From: Globisporangium splendens
Taxonomy: Eukaryota > Oomycota > Peronosporomycetes > Pythiales > Pythiaceae
DNA: 64,000 bases
Direction of reading: 5' to 3'
NCBI GenBank assembly: GCA_006386115.1
Contig: VFIW01000074.1
Coordinates: forward strand, 243,425 to 307,424
This document shows positions 21,352 to 35,354 of this stretch, piece by piece. The stretch's first letter is position 1; each line of letters begins with the position of its first letter. The notes beneath the pieces are model-generated. The model did not search any database. It was not told the origin of the DNA and worked only from the letters and a program-made list of their open reading frames with translations. The position numbers and the translations under genes are program-made.

Positions 21352-23167
21352 GTGGGCCACCGTGTGATTGAAGCATCAATCGAGAAATTGCCGTCGTGGG
21401 AGAAAAACGGAAGTGGTTCTGCGGCGCTGTCTTCGATGGCGTGCGTCCAGTTGGACGAAGAGGGTATCGCTCATGACTTTCGAGGCGCAGTGAAGTCCAC
21501 GTTTCCTAATCTCCTCGAACCCGTCGATGCACCCGATCTCCGCGTCTACAAGAACCGAGCCGAGTTCGACGACACAAAGCAACAAGATCAGCAGGAGCAT
21601 CTCAAGTCGCCTGCGGCATTGGAAGATCTTGGCAGAGAGGAAGATGAGGCGCTTATTGTGGAGGTCCCGAAGAAAGAGTGCGTGTCCACTGTCCAGCTGT
21701 TCCACGATGGTTTGAACCCTCAAGTGTCTCATCTTGAGCGTGAACAACTGCTCGGCACCATTTACGAGAGCATGGAGCCCAACCGAAACCGGTTCATCCT
21801 CTTCGTATCCCCTGCCGCGTCCGGAAAGGCATCATTGTTATCGCTTTTTGCTCGGCGCCATGATCACCTGCACTATCTCCGTTTCATTCTTTCGTGATAA
21901 AAATATGTCAGCGGGTGACCTGCTGCGTGCTGCTGGAATCGATCTTTGCGGTAAAAGAAGCACATCTCGGCGAGAATGAAGACCATGTTGTTGTGGTGGA
22001 CGACGCTCAAGAAAAATACGATGACGAAGGGTTTTGGAGCACGTTGATCCAAGTTGCTCCATCGTGGTTGCCTGAAAATATTCGCTTTATCATCTGTGCA
22101 ACGCACGCGCTAGAAGGCGGAGTGGAGAGTCCAGTTGAGTTCCAACCCCTCGTGAAATTTGGCAGAAGTGATTTCTTGCTGAGTGATGCTGAGGCACATG
22201 GATTCTTGGACTTGCCAACAACTGGATTGCCAACGAGAATGAAGAAAGAGAAGTTTTTGCAGCTCTTGATTTGTGAATGCAGTAGTCTCATCGGCGCTTT
22301 GCGAATTTCCATCGACTCGGTGGCGAGATACGTTGCAAAGGATCCAGATCCGTCCGAGACCAAATTGATGGCATTCTATCTCTCGCAGGAGTGCTTGCAG
22401 CAAATGGCGCGATGCTTTGGTGGCAAACGTACAAGACCAGCTACCCAGTAATCTCAAAATATTCTGATCAAGTGTCTGATTAGTGCGCCGAGTATTGTAC
22501 CCCTGCGTACAGTGTTGGATGAAGACGATACTCTTCGCTACAAGACATTGCAGAAGGCGTGCATTCTTGTCGATGAAGGCGATGGTTTTGTGAAGTTTGC
22601 GTCTCCCCTGGCTGAGAAATACTGCATGAGGTGGCTCTTTCCGACGCGTGCATTGGTCAATCCATCGCCGCTTCATGATCTCATCAGGAAGGCGATTGGA
22701 AACATGTCTGCATCTGCGCTCAGGCAATCGACTGCTGGCGAAGATAAGGACTCTGCGTTCCAGCACCAATTTATGGAAGGTCTTGCTCTCTACATGCATC
22801 CAACGTGCTCGATTTGTCCAGAACTGTCTCGAGTATCCCCTGCTTCGGTGTCGGATCATGATCATCATATTGATGGAGAAATTGACTTCTATCCGAACGG
22901 AAGTCTACGGTGGGAGTAGAGTTGCTCGTGGATGACGATAAAATCGGCGAGCACATGGCTCGACTCGCTCCCAATGGAAAGTATGCTGCACTGGCAGTGA
23001 CAGATCACGCCGTCATCCATTTTCGAGGCAACAAGAGGGGAAGAGCTACAGAAGTTGCTCGCAAACCAGATAGGATCATGGTATTCTTCGAACTGGGAGA
23101 CTTCTCGACATGCCGCTGCATCTTTGGACTGGTTGAGAATTCCGATCCTATCATCTCGAAGCATTGA
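21352..23167 (+). pseudogene. Crinkler (CRN)-type effector relic with P-loop NTPase and REase-fold-like end
   Basis: Coding similarity runs the full length but shifts frame at about 21850, 21955, 22440 and 22910. The N-terminal header (LRVYKNRAEFDD, then ALEDLGREEDEALIVEVP) matches the ubiquitin-like header of oomycete Crinklers. A P-loop-like segment follows (SPAASGKASLL, with Ala where Ser/Thr normally follows the Walker A Lys), and then a Walker B-like HVVVVDDAQ. The end (EIDFYPNGSLRW, then GVELLVDDDKIGEH) resembles the PD-(D/E)XK-type domain reported in CRNs. Intact members are secreted, translocated to host cells and often act in the nucleus. With at least four frame breaks and a degenerate P-loop this copy cannot make a full protein. 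Confidence 0.75.
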
Positions 23168-23754
23168 CTGAATTGACTCCGTAGCCGATTTGCTACTTAG
23201 ACGTTCAATAGTGAGTACCATGAATCTTAAATGACTTGAGATCACCAATACTTGATTCCGTGCGAGAGAATATTGGCGTAATTGGTGGCAGTGACTCATG
23301 ATGATCTCGCATGAGTTGCGAACTTTCATCTTGTTCGCACAGAGAGGACGAACAGGCATATAGTCCTCCGTGATGAAAGGCTTTAGGGCTTCAATAGACT
23401 GCATCTAATTTGATCGCTTTTCACACATTTACCATAGGTTTCTTCCTAATCAAATGTGCGCGGCACTCGCCAACAAGCAAGTTGAGCAACGCGAGGCACA
23501 AATGAAAAGCTCAGTCCCTACAATACGTCACTCCAACCTCACAAAAGCCCTAATTTACTACATTCAAGCAAGGTCTGTTCTCTCTTGTTTAAGGGAAACT
23601 AAAATACATGTCCCGGTTCGGTAATTTCTCAAAGTGTGCTTGTCTATTTCTGAGCTGAACCCACCCAATGGGCAGGAAGGACTCGCAGCAAGACAATCTC
23701 TTGAAGAGACTGCAGCGAAGAAACTTGGACGAAGAAGACGCACGCGAAACGAAA
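23168..23754. other. Spacer between CRN relic and PP1 copy 1
   Basis: About 590 bp with no intact gene. It includes a stretch near 23570-23660 that weakly resembles 21200-21310 on the other side of the CRN relic. A minus-strand frame at 22889-23404 looks partly protein-like but has no recognised family. Confidence 0.4.
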
Positions 23755-24979
<1,225 letters not shown>

Positions 24980-25578
24980 TTTCCACGATGCGAGCGAGTA
25001 ATGGTATCATCTAGGATCGCCCGAGCTCTCGTGTTTCTCCTTGCTACACCCAGTGAACAGGCATCTTTCATGTTTCCATAACATGCAATCCTTAAATATT
25101 CGACAATACTGTATTGCCTTCCGCTTTATTGGTGGATCTTCCACTTGTTTCGCACGGCGGCTTTGTCCGCCAAGAGAGCACTTTCATATCCCCAGCAGAG
25201 CTGTTTCGCTCGACTACGCACACACACAACGCGCATTGCAATGGACACTGAGATCAACGGAAAATCACAACGCATCATTGCACCACCTCAGTACCAAATG
25301 AACCTCGGGCATTACCAATATGTGAGTGGTGGACCGCAAGCTCTTGCACAAAGGGATAGAAATGGAAGACGTTAACAAGCAAATGCAAAAGCTGGTTCTC
25401 GTATATCACACGTTATTGCAATATCAGCACCATAATATAACACACAAGAGAGAGAGAGATCAGGCTGAGATAACAACTAAACTATAGGCTCGTGGAATGC
25501 TGCATCGTCCGACGTCGATGACTCGGCAAATGCGCCTTTCGCGATTGCGTCTGCAACCTCTAATGTTCGTCGTGGAAA
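24980..25578. other. Loop of the PP1 inverted duplication
   Basis: About 600 bp between the two convergent PP1 stop codons. Arm identity stops about 10 bp after the stop codons. The loop has a short GA run (about 25447-25460) and no supported gene; it must contain both 3' UTRs. Confidence 0.6.
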
Positions 25579-26803
<1,225 letters not shown>

Positions 26804-27564
26804 GACGAATGAGTTCTTCTCTCCCTGCTTCCTCCCTCTCCTGCCTGCTTGTGGCTTGGTGGAAGGGGGAAAAGTGCGGAACGAACCGTTCGCGTTCCTC
26901 TGCTGGCTCCTTCTCTTTCCTTTCGAGGGGGCACTATTCGATCTGTTTTTTATTTCGAGTTGTCCCGTGCGCCAGACTTCGGCAAGGGATTTGAATCGTG
27001 ATTGCGTTCGGGACATGTCCGAGACACTATTGCGCAGGTTGTGCGTATAAAAGGAGCAAGCAATCTGTATAAGAGTATACAAGTCGACGCGACACCCGGC
27101 ACACCAAGTTTGTATGTAATCTATCCGGTCTGCTCACGGTTGTGCTCTATACAGAGCACTCTCTGGCGCACACATTTATCTGTTTATTGCTATTATTTTG
27201 TTCTCGTTCACCCGTCTTCAGCGCGTTCGATCTGCGAGTTGAGCGCGCACGCGCGAATGTTGAGATGCGACTGTTTCAAAGCCGCGTTCTTTCGTTGCCA
27301 TAAACGTTTCGCCAGTTGCTGAACGGCAATGCACGCTTCAGTATACACTATATTGCTACCTGCTTTGCATTTTTTCTGCACTGAGAGAACAAATGCGTGT
27401 GTCTTCGAAATATATCAGCTCAGAGACGATATCCGGCTATACAGTTCATCTGGGTTAAAGATAGACACGTACTGTGTTTTTGTTCGAAAGTATAATTAGG
27501 GCGGTCGCCATATTGCGAGTTGATCACGACGCCGCAGGAGAACGTGTGCGCTGTCTATTCCGAG
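26804..27564. other. Divergent promoter region between PP1 copy 2 and the Sec14-PH gene
   Basis: About 760 bp, AT-richer near 27100-27500. No supported gene. The in-frame upstream codons of PP1 copy 2 do not resemble the N-terminal extension available to copy 1. Confidence 0.5.
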
Positions 27565-30500
27565 ATGTCGGCGCTCTCGCGGCCGTTCTTTGGGGCCATG
27601 AAGACGCCGCCGGCAGCCCCAGCGGCGGGAAGCAACGCCAACGGAGGCGCTTCGTCGTCGTTCACGGCCGCGCTGCGCCACCGCAAGAAGCAGAAGGAGG
27701 CCAAAGTCAACTCGCTCCAGCAGCAATCGCAGCAGCACAGTCAGAGCGTCGGAGAGCTCTCGTCACTGACAGGATCCGATGCCGAAGGCTCGTCGATGCG
27801 ACTGCAGTCTTCTCAGCAGGATGGGCAAGCGAACCCGACTACGACGGGCATCGCGGTGTCCGCGGCGGGGACAGGAGGAGGCGCAGGCTACGGCTCCTTC
27901 ATGACTCACACCACGAGGATTTCGCGAGCCGTGTCTTCAGCTGCGGCGACGACGGTGGCGGCTGTCACGATGACTTCGACTTCTGTGCTGCACACCGAGA
28001 GAAAGCGCCGACCGTCTGTCGTCTCACCTGCTACCGTAGCCATGAGAGCTACGACAGCACTAGACACGGTCACTGAGGTGTGTATCCATATAATTGTTTT
28101 CATACGATATGTTGCTCTCAGCATCGAGGCTGACTTGTATTGATTCTATTTCTGCCAACCCACAGATTGCGCCTCCGCACGTAGCGGTGCGTTATGGCGA
28201 CACCATTCGCCTATTCGCAAAGAGCAAGTACGTGAGCTCCTCGGACTCGGGCGGCTACATCGGCAGTTTTGAGATTGGCAAGCGCTTTCTTGCAAAGAAG
28301 TCTCACAAGCAGGGTGAGCTGGCGTGCATCCCGCCCATCTTGAATTCGAGTGCATTGCTCTACCGTCCATCGACATTTCAGATCGAGTCCAAGTTGGGGA
28401 TTGAGGTCGGTACCCCTGTGAGCTATGGAGACGTTGTGGTCTTGGTGGATGAGCACGGACGTGTCTGGAACAACAAAATTGGGACCGGTCCCACCACCAA
28501 GAATGGGTACTTTGGCCCTCGCGACCAGAACATGCCGGGTGAAATGTACCTCTCGTTCTTTCAACTGCAAGATGACGAAAGCGGCAGCAGCTCCGAGACG
28601 TCGGACGACGAAGAAAGCTTCCTTTCGTTCAGCAATCTCGCCAAGACCACGAAGACAATGGCCGAGACCACTTTTGGGAAGCCAACCCAAGTGGAGCTCG
28701 ATCTCGCTGAGGTTGCGCTTCGCACCGTGGGCAAAGTCATATACTACGGCGATCGGAACGTGGTTATCGATGTCGCTGATTCCAATCGGACGCGCTCCAA
28801 ATTCAATCGCGTCATCACGCACTACCGCAAAAATGACGGATTGCCGGTTCAAGGAGGGTATTTGAGATGTGATGGTCGTGGGAAGACCATCGTGTTCGAG
28901 ATGCACGGCCCCCCGCTGCCTGCGATTGAATCCATCGACATCAGTGACGAGCGATGTCCTAGTGAGGGGAACCCGAGTAACGATTCCGATGATGGTGACA
29001 AGTCGTCCCCTTCCATCCCAGAGCCAAGCATTCAGATGCCCTTCAACGGTAAAGGAAGCATTACGTTTGGCCAGCCGATCAATATTCAGAATACGCGCCG
29101 ATCCACTGTTCTCTCGGTGCAGTTCTCGGATGGAGGTGTGGTCAAGATCCCGTGCATCGAGTTCTCCGACAACGCAGGTGAGCCATTCCACCGACTTGTG
29201 CTGGGCGGTACTCGGCCAACGCGCATTCTCGTCCAAGCAACCCGGTCCCAGCGCCGACGACGGACAGTCGGCTTCCGCGAAACTCTTCGTGGAACCTACA
29301 AAGAGCTTTCCAAACTGTTTGGCTTCGTGGTCGTGACGTACTCTGGCGCTGCCTTTGTGGGAAGTCGCGTTTTCGGCCCCGTAGTGTTGCTTCCTGCAAT
29401 GTATGTCGGTGTCTCAGTTGCTTTGGCGGTCTTTTTGGTGGAAATGTTCCTCCCCGGCAAGATCGTTGCATCTCGAAGGTTTTCTCTCGCGGATAACTCG
29501 TTATCTGAAGAAGAAACACTGGGGAGCTGGCAGTTTTTGATTTTGTCGCTGGAAGCATCTGAGGCGGAGCAGATTAAGAGTTCCAAACTGGTTAAGGACG
29601 AAGACCAAAGAAAGATGAAAAAGGATCCATCTTCGTCATCGTCGTCATCGTTGAGCGTCCCCAAGAGATTCTTGGTAGCTGAGAACGGAAATGCGGCGAA
29701 GGCTACTGAGCGATATGAGGCGACTCTTGCATGGCGCCAGGAAGTGAGCGCGGATGGGATCCTGCAAACCCCCCAATTGCACTACAACACAATCAAAGCG
29801 TAAGTGCCGGCATCCTCTCGTGACGATGTGCCACTGACTGATATGAGATAAAACTAACTTGTTGTATATGTTTTTCTGTATCCGTAGAAATTACAAGCAA
29901 TTTCTTCACAAGCACGACAAACTTGGACATCCCGTGTACTTTGAGAAAATTGGATCGATTAACATTAAGCAGCTAAGAAATGCTGGTACGTTGAGCACCC
30001 TTGCTGTCACTAAGGAGCGTGAGCGGTTCTGATCTTCTGACGCATGATTGTGATCTACGCTGATGAACAGGTATCAACCAAGATGATTTATTTCGCCATT
30101 ATCTGTTCGCGATGGAGTTCACCGTGACATATGCTGCGAACCAGATCTGTTCATGCGAAGCATGTGCCTCAAGCGACACTCAAAAGATCTGCATTGTGTT
30201 GGACGCACGCGGTATCGGTATGAAAGACATTGGGGGAGAAGCATTCGAGTTCATCCGAAGATGCACAGGGACGATGCAAAAGCACTATCCTCAGAGATCG
30301 TTCAAGATCTTTTTCGTGAATGTCCCGTCGTGGTTTGGCATGGCATGGAAAGGTATCAAACCACTACTAAGTGAAGCAACGCGTGCAAAAACCAACATTG
30401 TTTCCGAAAGCGATACACCATCGACGCTGATGGAATTCATCGACGCAGAAAACCTGCCAGAGGAGTATGGTGGTACATGTGCTTGCGCCGGAGGCTGTGA

Positions 30501-31225
30501 CGAGAATTCTGCATTCCAGCAGCTTCAAAAGGCTCTTGTGCAGAGTGTGATCAAAGGTGAACCTTTTAACGCGGACGAAGCGGCAAATGATGCAGGTGTT
30601 GCAACAGAAAACAACAATACCCAAGAAAGTGCGTTGAACGGTGACGCTCAACCGGGACACGCAGAGGTCAATCGGCTGACCGAACTCTCCCTTGTGCAAG
30701 ACTCGGAGACGCTGGTGAAATCGATTCCACCTGGATCCTTCCGGGACGAAATCAAGAAAGCAGGATTCTTGCTGAAGCGATCCCTTCGACACAAGCATTT
30801 CAACCCAATTTGGAATCGGCGCTTCTTCGTTTTGCACCGTAAGTACATATGCTTGCTTCATTTGTGGCTTTGTGCTCTGTGGAAGATATGCTCTAACATT
30901 CTCTTTTGGTTTGCACCCCCATGCAGCTGACTCGTTGCGCTTCGCCAAAGCACCCGATGCCGAAATCTTCCAGATTGTGTCTTTCACTAGCGATACGGTG
31001 GTGAAGAAGACCAACAAGCAAAACAACAGTTTTGAGCTCATCACACCAGTGATGGCCAACAATGGGCACTCGCTACTCCTGTTTGCCCCGAGCCCGCAAT
31101 TGCTGACGGAGTGGGTCGACGCGATTGGGGACGCTATTGCCAAACTGGGACCAAGCGGTCACGCCCGAGTAGCGGCTGCATCGCCAACGATGAGAGGGAG
31201 CACAGGCGAAGAGAAGCCACTGTAG
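27565..31225 (+). CDS. CRAL-TRIO (Sec14-like) and PH domain protein with membrane segment
   Basis: Five exons, 27565-28077, 28166-29799, 29888-29985, 30071-30838 and 30927-31225, give 1103 aa with all phases closing. The N-terminal ~170 residues are low-complexity (Ala/Ser/Gln/Thr). About 175-500 is a beta-rich region (VRYGDTIRLFAKSKYV). Hydrophobic segments near 555-600 could be one or two membrane spans. About 690-900 resembles a CRAL-TRIO lipid-transfer domain (HPVYFEKIG, ICIVLDARGIGMKDIGG, FFVNVPSWF). The C-terminus holds a PH domain (AGFLLKRS, NRRFFVLH, LLTEWVDAI). It probably moves or senses phosphoinositides or other lipids at a membrane. The exact ligand and N-terminal domain are unknown. 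Confidence 0.85.
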
Positions 31226-31417
31226 CCAATTCCAGCAATCTGAGGTATTCTGAGTTGCTGCCGTGAGCGAGTTTTTAATAGACCCTGCACTGTTTGACCG
31301 GTCGACTCGAAACCTTTGTTGCTTTGGTCAATGAAACTGCTCCTGACCGTTCACACCACAGACATACAAATTGCCATTCCCAGCACTCGACAACAGCAAC
31401 AACACGTGGCGTCCAGC

Positions 31418-32275
31418 ATGACTCGTGCCTCTAATCAGCCCGAGAAACAACGAACCACGTGCTCTTTCTGGCAAAAGTACCCAGAGGTATGCGTTATGAT
31501 GAAGCAATCATCGGTCAGTTTACCACATCGTCTCAAATCCATATTACTGTATCCTTGTGCGTGGACAGAAAGAAGAGCTCAACCAGTATTGGTACTCGGC
31601 TGAGACAGTGGACAAGCTGGCAACTGAAGTGCTAGCTGAAATGACGCAACGAGGACGCGTGGCGTTCTTGTCGATACCAAGCGTGTACTTTGCAGTCAAG
31701 AGCAAGCAGACAACGCAGTCACTGGACTGCATCTTGTTTGATGTACGTTATTTATGTTGTATTTTTGCCAGTGTTGGGTTCTGGGAACGGATGGTCTTGA
31801 CATTTTACTTGCGTGTCGACGCCCAGTTTGATGACAAGTTTGCAACCGAAGGCAGTCACTTTGTTCACTACGACTTCAATCGGCCAGAGGCGATCCCAAA
31901 GGAGCTACTCGAGTCGTTCGATTTCCTGGTTATCGATCCGCCGTTTATCACGAAAGAGGTGTGGCAGCAGTATGCGGCAGCGGCAAGATTATTGCTGCGC
32001 TCCAGTCAGAGCAAAATCCTTCTTTCGACGATTGGTGAGAACGGTTTTCTTCGTTTTGGCGTGCACCGACAGTCGTCCGTGGACAAAGTCTGACTTTGTG
32101 TGCCTCTTTCACTTGCGGTTCAGAGGAAAATGCAGGGATCATGCAGAGCCTCCTTGGATGCCAGCCGCAGAAGTTCAAGCCATCAATCCCTCACCTAGTG
32201 TACCAGTACGCACTCTTTACGAACTACCCCTCTGAGGTTCTGTGCGCTGACAACCCTGAGATCGAGGGGGATTGA
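31418..32275 (+). CDS. eEF1A-lysine methyltransferase (EFM5/N6AMT2 family)
   Basis: Four exons, 31418-31486, 31569-31742, 31827-32034 and 32124-32275, give 200 aa, close to the family's usual ~210. Signatures: ELNQYWYS, FLSIPSVYFAV, FDDKF plus HYDFNRP, and the SAM-dependent catalytic motif DPPF in FLVIDPPFITKEVW. The C-terminal YQYALFTNYPSE resembles the family end. Members methylate a lysine of translation elongation factor eEF1A (yeast Efm5, human EEF1AKMT1); they were once called N6-adenine methyltransferases. An upstream in-frame ATG at 31331 is possible. Likely cytosolic. Confidence 0.85.
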
Positions 32276-32626
32276 ATGGAAATCAATGTTTGAATTTCTT
32301 CGTTTTTCTCTTTGCATTGAAGTTTCAAGACCTGTGTATTTTTGCACGGGGTGCCCCAAGAATAGAAAGGTCCTGGAGCCCCGAAATTGCGAGGCGTGAG
32401 TGCGTGCGTGTGTGTGTGCGTGATGCGAACAGCCTGGCAGTGCGAGGATAGCAGCAAAGCAGAATCGCGTCCCAGGTAAGAGACTTCATGCTGCTGTGAC
32501 AGAGAAGGATTTCCGCGAATAACATCCATGCATGCACTGCGCGTTCCTGAACACTTTATTTGCGAATTTGCGCTTTAGACGACAAGCAAAACGCCTGCGA
32601 GGACCAGCTGAGCATCGTATGCGCCC
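32276..32626. other. Spacer upstream of the PTEN-like gene
   Basis: About 350 bp with a GTGTGTGTG stretch near 32405-32420. No gene is supported; it is likely the methyltransferase 3' end plus the PTEN promoter. Confidence 0.5.
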
Positions 32627-34819
32627 ATGCTATCGTTCACAAAGCTGCGAAAACCCCGGGCGACGGAAAGCAGTGCAGACGTTGTAGAACCGATCTCGAT
32701 ATCAGCGCCACCACCTTCACAGAAAGGGCTCCAAAAGACATCTCCCAAGGTGAAGCTGATGATCATTACCGATGAGCCTCTTTCTCCATCTTCACCCGTA
32801 GGTGAGGATGCCGAGCTGCCGTCGCCGACTCTTTTGAATGCGTCTATTCGACCTGCAACGTTGTCGCTGGACACTGTATCAGACCCTTCGTCATCGTTCT
32901 CAACGAATGAGGTCGGATCGGCTCCACCTTCCCCGACGGCATCCTCGCCCTCTCCGAAATCGCGCGATAGCCAGTCCCAAATGCGTGGTTTCTCCAAGGT
33001 CTCATTTCGCATCAAGCAGTTGGTGTCGAAGGAGAAGCGGCGATTCACCGAAGACGGCTTCAACCTCGATCTCACGTACGTCACGAACCGGTTGATCGCG
33101 TTCGGGTATCCCGCCGAGAGCCTCGAAGGGATCTACCGCAATCACTACAAGGATGTGTACAATTTCTTTGAGAAACGCCACCCGGACCGATATCGCATCT
33201 ACAATCTGTGCTCAGAGCGAACGTATGACAAGGAGAAGTTCCACAACCGCGTTGCCGAGTATCGCTTTGACGACCATTGCCCGCCCCCGATCGCACTGTT
33301 TCTCCCATTTTGCCAAGATGTCGATGAGTGGCTCCAGGCACACCCGGAGAACGTCGCTGCGATTCACTGCAAGGCTGGAAAAGGCCGCACGGGGGTGATG
33401 ATTTGCGCGTATCTGCTGTACGCTGGCGCGTGGAAGACCGCGCACGGCGCGATGGAGTTTTTCGGCGCAGCGAGGTCTCTGGAGCGCCAAGGCGTAACAA
33501 TCCCCAGCCAGCGCCGGTTCATTGGGTATTTCGGCGAGATGTGCCACAGGACGCGACGTAGCACGAGGGACGAGACTGAGGAGACGAAAGACGACTCGCG
33601 AGACGACGTTGACGCCGACGTGACACGAGAGCACGAGCTGAGTGCGGCCGAGTACAAGAGTCTGTGGGAAGAATCGCTCGAAGGCCGCGGGATCGCGACC
33701 AAGCGCAGGATGTTTCAGCGGCAGCCGGCGCTTCCGGCGTCCAAGTACTTGAAGCTGGTGAGTGTCACGCTCGGTGGCGTGTACACGCAGCGAAAACTGG
33801 ACCCGCGCGTGCACATTGAGTGCGGTAAAACGAGCGAGAGACCACCGGTCGTGTACGACTTCAACGGACCGTTCACTGACGTCCATGCACCAGCATCACG
33901 AATTGTGACCAGCGAAATGGACAAAAATGACTCGGTGGACTCGGAGGCTCGTGAGACACCTCCGTCCTCATCATCGTCTCCTTCGTCTGGACGAGCCTCT
34001 ACCAGCTTGCAGCACACGGAGCTGGAGCTTGTGTGTGACCGCTGCATCGTGTGGGATGAAGTAAAAGTGCACTTGCGCAACCGCAACGGCGCGAAGATCG
34101 GTCATTTTTGGTTCCACACGTCGTTTGTTGCCCGCAACATTACTCGCGACGATGACGTCGACGATACACTGGAGCTCGTGCTCGAGAAGCACGAGATCGA
34201 CAAAGTGGTCAAGGACATCAAGCGCAGCCACAAGAAGTACGCACCTTCGTTTCGCACCAAAGTGCGCTTCAAATGCGCGACCGAGGAAGAAATCCAAGCC
34301 GCGGAATTTGCGCAGCGCATGGCGGCGCTGAAGGTCGACTCGGCGGCAGCGAGCAGCTCGTCGTCATCGTTGTTGACGACCCACTTCTCGTCGCCAGGTT
34401 CCGTGTCGCCGGGCAAAACGAAGGCAGCGTGGACGGTCGAGAAGTGCAACGAAGGGCATCTTCACAAAGAGTCCTCGAGTTCGTCGAAAACGTCACCAAG
34501 CCCAGCGACCGCCGCAGAGGAGCGCTCGCGCTCGAAATCGGATCGCGGTGCGCAGTCGCTTCAGACGGCACTGTTCATGAAGCAGCGGCCGTCTCCCTTA
34601 GCAACCAACGACACCAGCAGCGGCCAGGAGCAGATGGACGGAGGCGACGAGGTGTTTGGTACGAGACGCAGCGGAGACGACGACGACAGCGAGGAAAGTG
34701 CGAGTACGAGCGTCCGACCTGTGGAGACCACGCGTGCGTCGCCGAAAGCGGCATCCCCGCGCAACCAGCTCACGCGTTTCTTCTCGGCGCGCAAGAAAGA
34801 GCCCCCGGCAGACCATTAG
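32627..34819 (+). CDS. PTEN-like phosphatidylinositol-3,4,5-trisphosphate 3-phosphatase
   Basis: 730 aa in one exon. A Ser/Pro-rich N-terminal extension of about 120 residues precedes the dual-specificity phosphatase core starting near FNLDLTYVTNRLIAFGYPA. The active site is HCKAGKGRTG with Cys248 and Arg254, identical to the classic PTEN P-loop including the two lysines that select PIP3. A C2-like region follows (about 375-560). The Ser/Asp/Arg-rich tail of ~170 residues has no PDZ-binding end. It should convert PIP3 to PIP2 at membranes and oppose PI3K signalling. It is far longer than human PTEN (403 aa), mainly through the extra N- and C-terminal low-complexity parts. Confidence 0.95.
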   Translation: MLSFTKLRKPRATESSADVVEPISISAPPPSQKGLQKTSPKVKLMIITDEPLSPSSPVGEDAELPSPTLLNASIRPATLSLDTVSDPSSSFSTNEVGSAPPSPTASSPSPKSRDSQSQMRGFSKVSFRIKQLVSKEKRRFTEDGFNLDLTYVTNRLIAFGYPAESLEGIYRNHYKDVYNFFEKRHPDRYRIYNLCSERTYDKEKFHNRVAEYRFDDHCPPPIALFLPFCQDVDEWLQAHPENVAAIHCKAGKGRTGVMICAYLLYAGAWKTAHGAMEFFGAARSLERQGVTIPSQRRFIGYFGEMCHRTRRSTRDETEETKDDSRDDVDADVTREHELSAAEYKSLWEESLEGRGIATKRRMFQRQPALPASKYLKLVSVTLGGVYTQRKLDPRVHIECGKTSERPPVVYDFNGPFTDVHAPASRIVTSEMDKNDSVDSEARETPPSSSSSPSSGRASTSLQHTELELVCDRCIVWDEVKVHLRNRNGAKIGHFWFHTSFVARNITRDDDVDDTLELVLEKHEIDKVVKDIKRSHKKYAPSFRTKVRFKCATEEEIQAAEFAQRMAALKVDSAAASSSSSSLLTTHFSSPGSVSPGKTKAAWTVEKCNEGHLHKESSSSSKTSPSPATAAEERSRSKSDRGAQSLQTALFMKQRPSPLATNDTSSGQEQMDGGDEVFGTRRSGDDDDSEESASTSVRPVETTRASPKAASPRNQLTRFFSARKKEPPADH

Positions 34820-35354
34820 GCAGCAACATGTATGAGAAAATCAATACACAGACACCTCTCCGCACTGTTTACTGCATCTTTCTGTTTTTCGTTCAAGTGC
34901 ACGCACTGATGCGCGACTAACGTTTGAGAGTGTCTGCGGATGACAAATTTTGGGAATGTAGCCATACCCCCATACTTTATAATTTATGGGTTGGTATCAC
35001 AGTGGCGTATACAGTCAAGGGATGTCCGCTCCTCTTCCTTAGCGTAGGGTTGTGGGCAAGAGCACAGTTTCTGCATCAGGGGAGGATTTGTGTTTGCTGT
35101 TCTTGCCACAAGTGGCACCTTTACAATTCGCCTGAGAACACACAGTCTGTTTTGTGTTTCTTGACGGACTGACTCCGAAGCGAGCCAGCGACACCCCGTC
35201 CCCTCCCAAGTGGCAACCGACCCTCTTTCTTGTTTGCGGTGTGTTGTTCGCTGGTGCGACTCGCTCGCAAAAAAGCAAAAACAACTTGACGCACAGCCCA
35301 AGCACGAACAGGTCCAAGCGCGCGCGCGCGGGTGGTTCGTACACGCCGAGGGAA
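34820..35354. other. Spacer between PTEN-like and pseudokinase genes
   Basis: About 535 bp without a supported gene; the in-frame extension upstream of 35355 is basic low complexity and lacks homology signs. Confidence 0.5.

Larger units (their letters stand above)
19570..21435. other. Accessory spacer with relic ORF
   Basis: About 1.9 kb with no intact gene. It contains a CA microsatellite (19928-19947), high-density short frames, and a minus-strand broken ORF described separately (20411-21203). Composition and broken frames suggest decayed coding DNA at the border of the CRN pseudogene. Confidence 0.45.

Noticed and set aside
28211..29236. 341-codon minus-strand open frame
   Set aside because: Antisense shadow of the Sec14-PH exon 2; no conserved motif.
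31418..32275. DNA N6-adenine methyltransferase
   Set aside because: The family name N6AMT2 is historical; the DPPF motif and flanks fit the eEF1A methyltransferase group.
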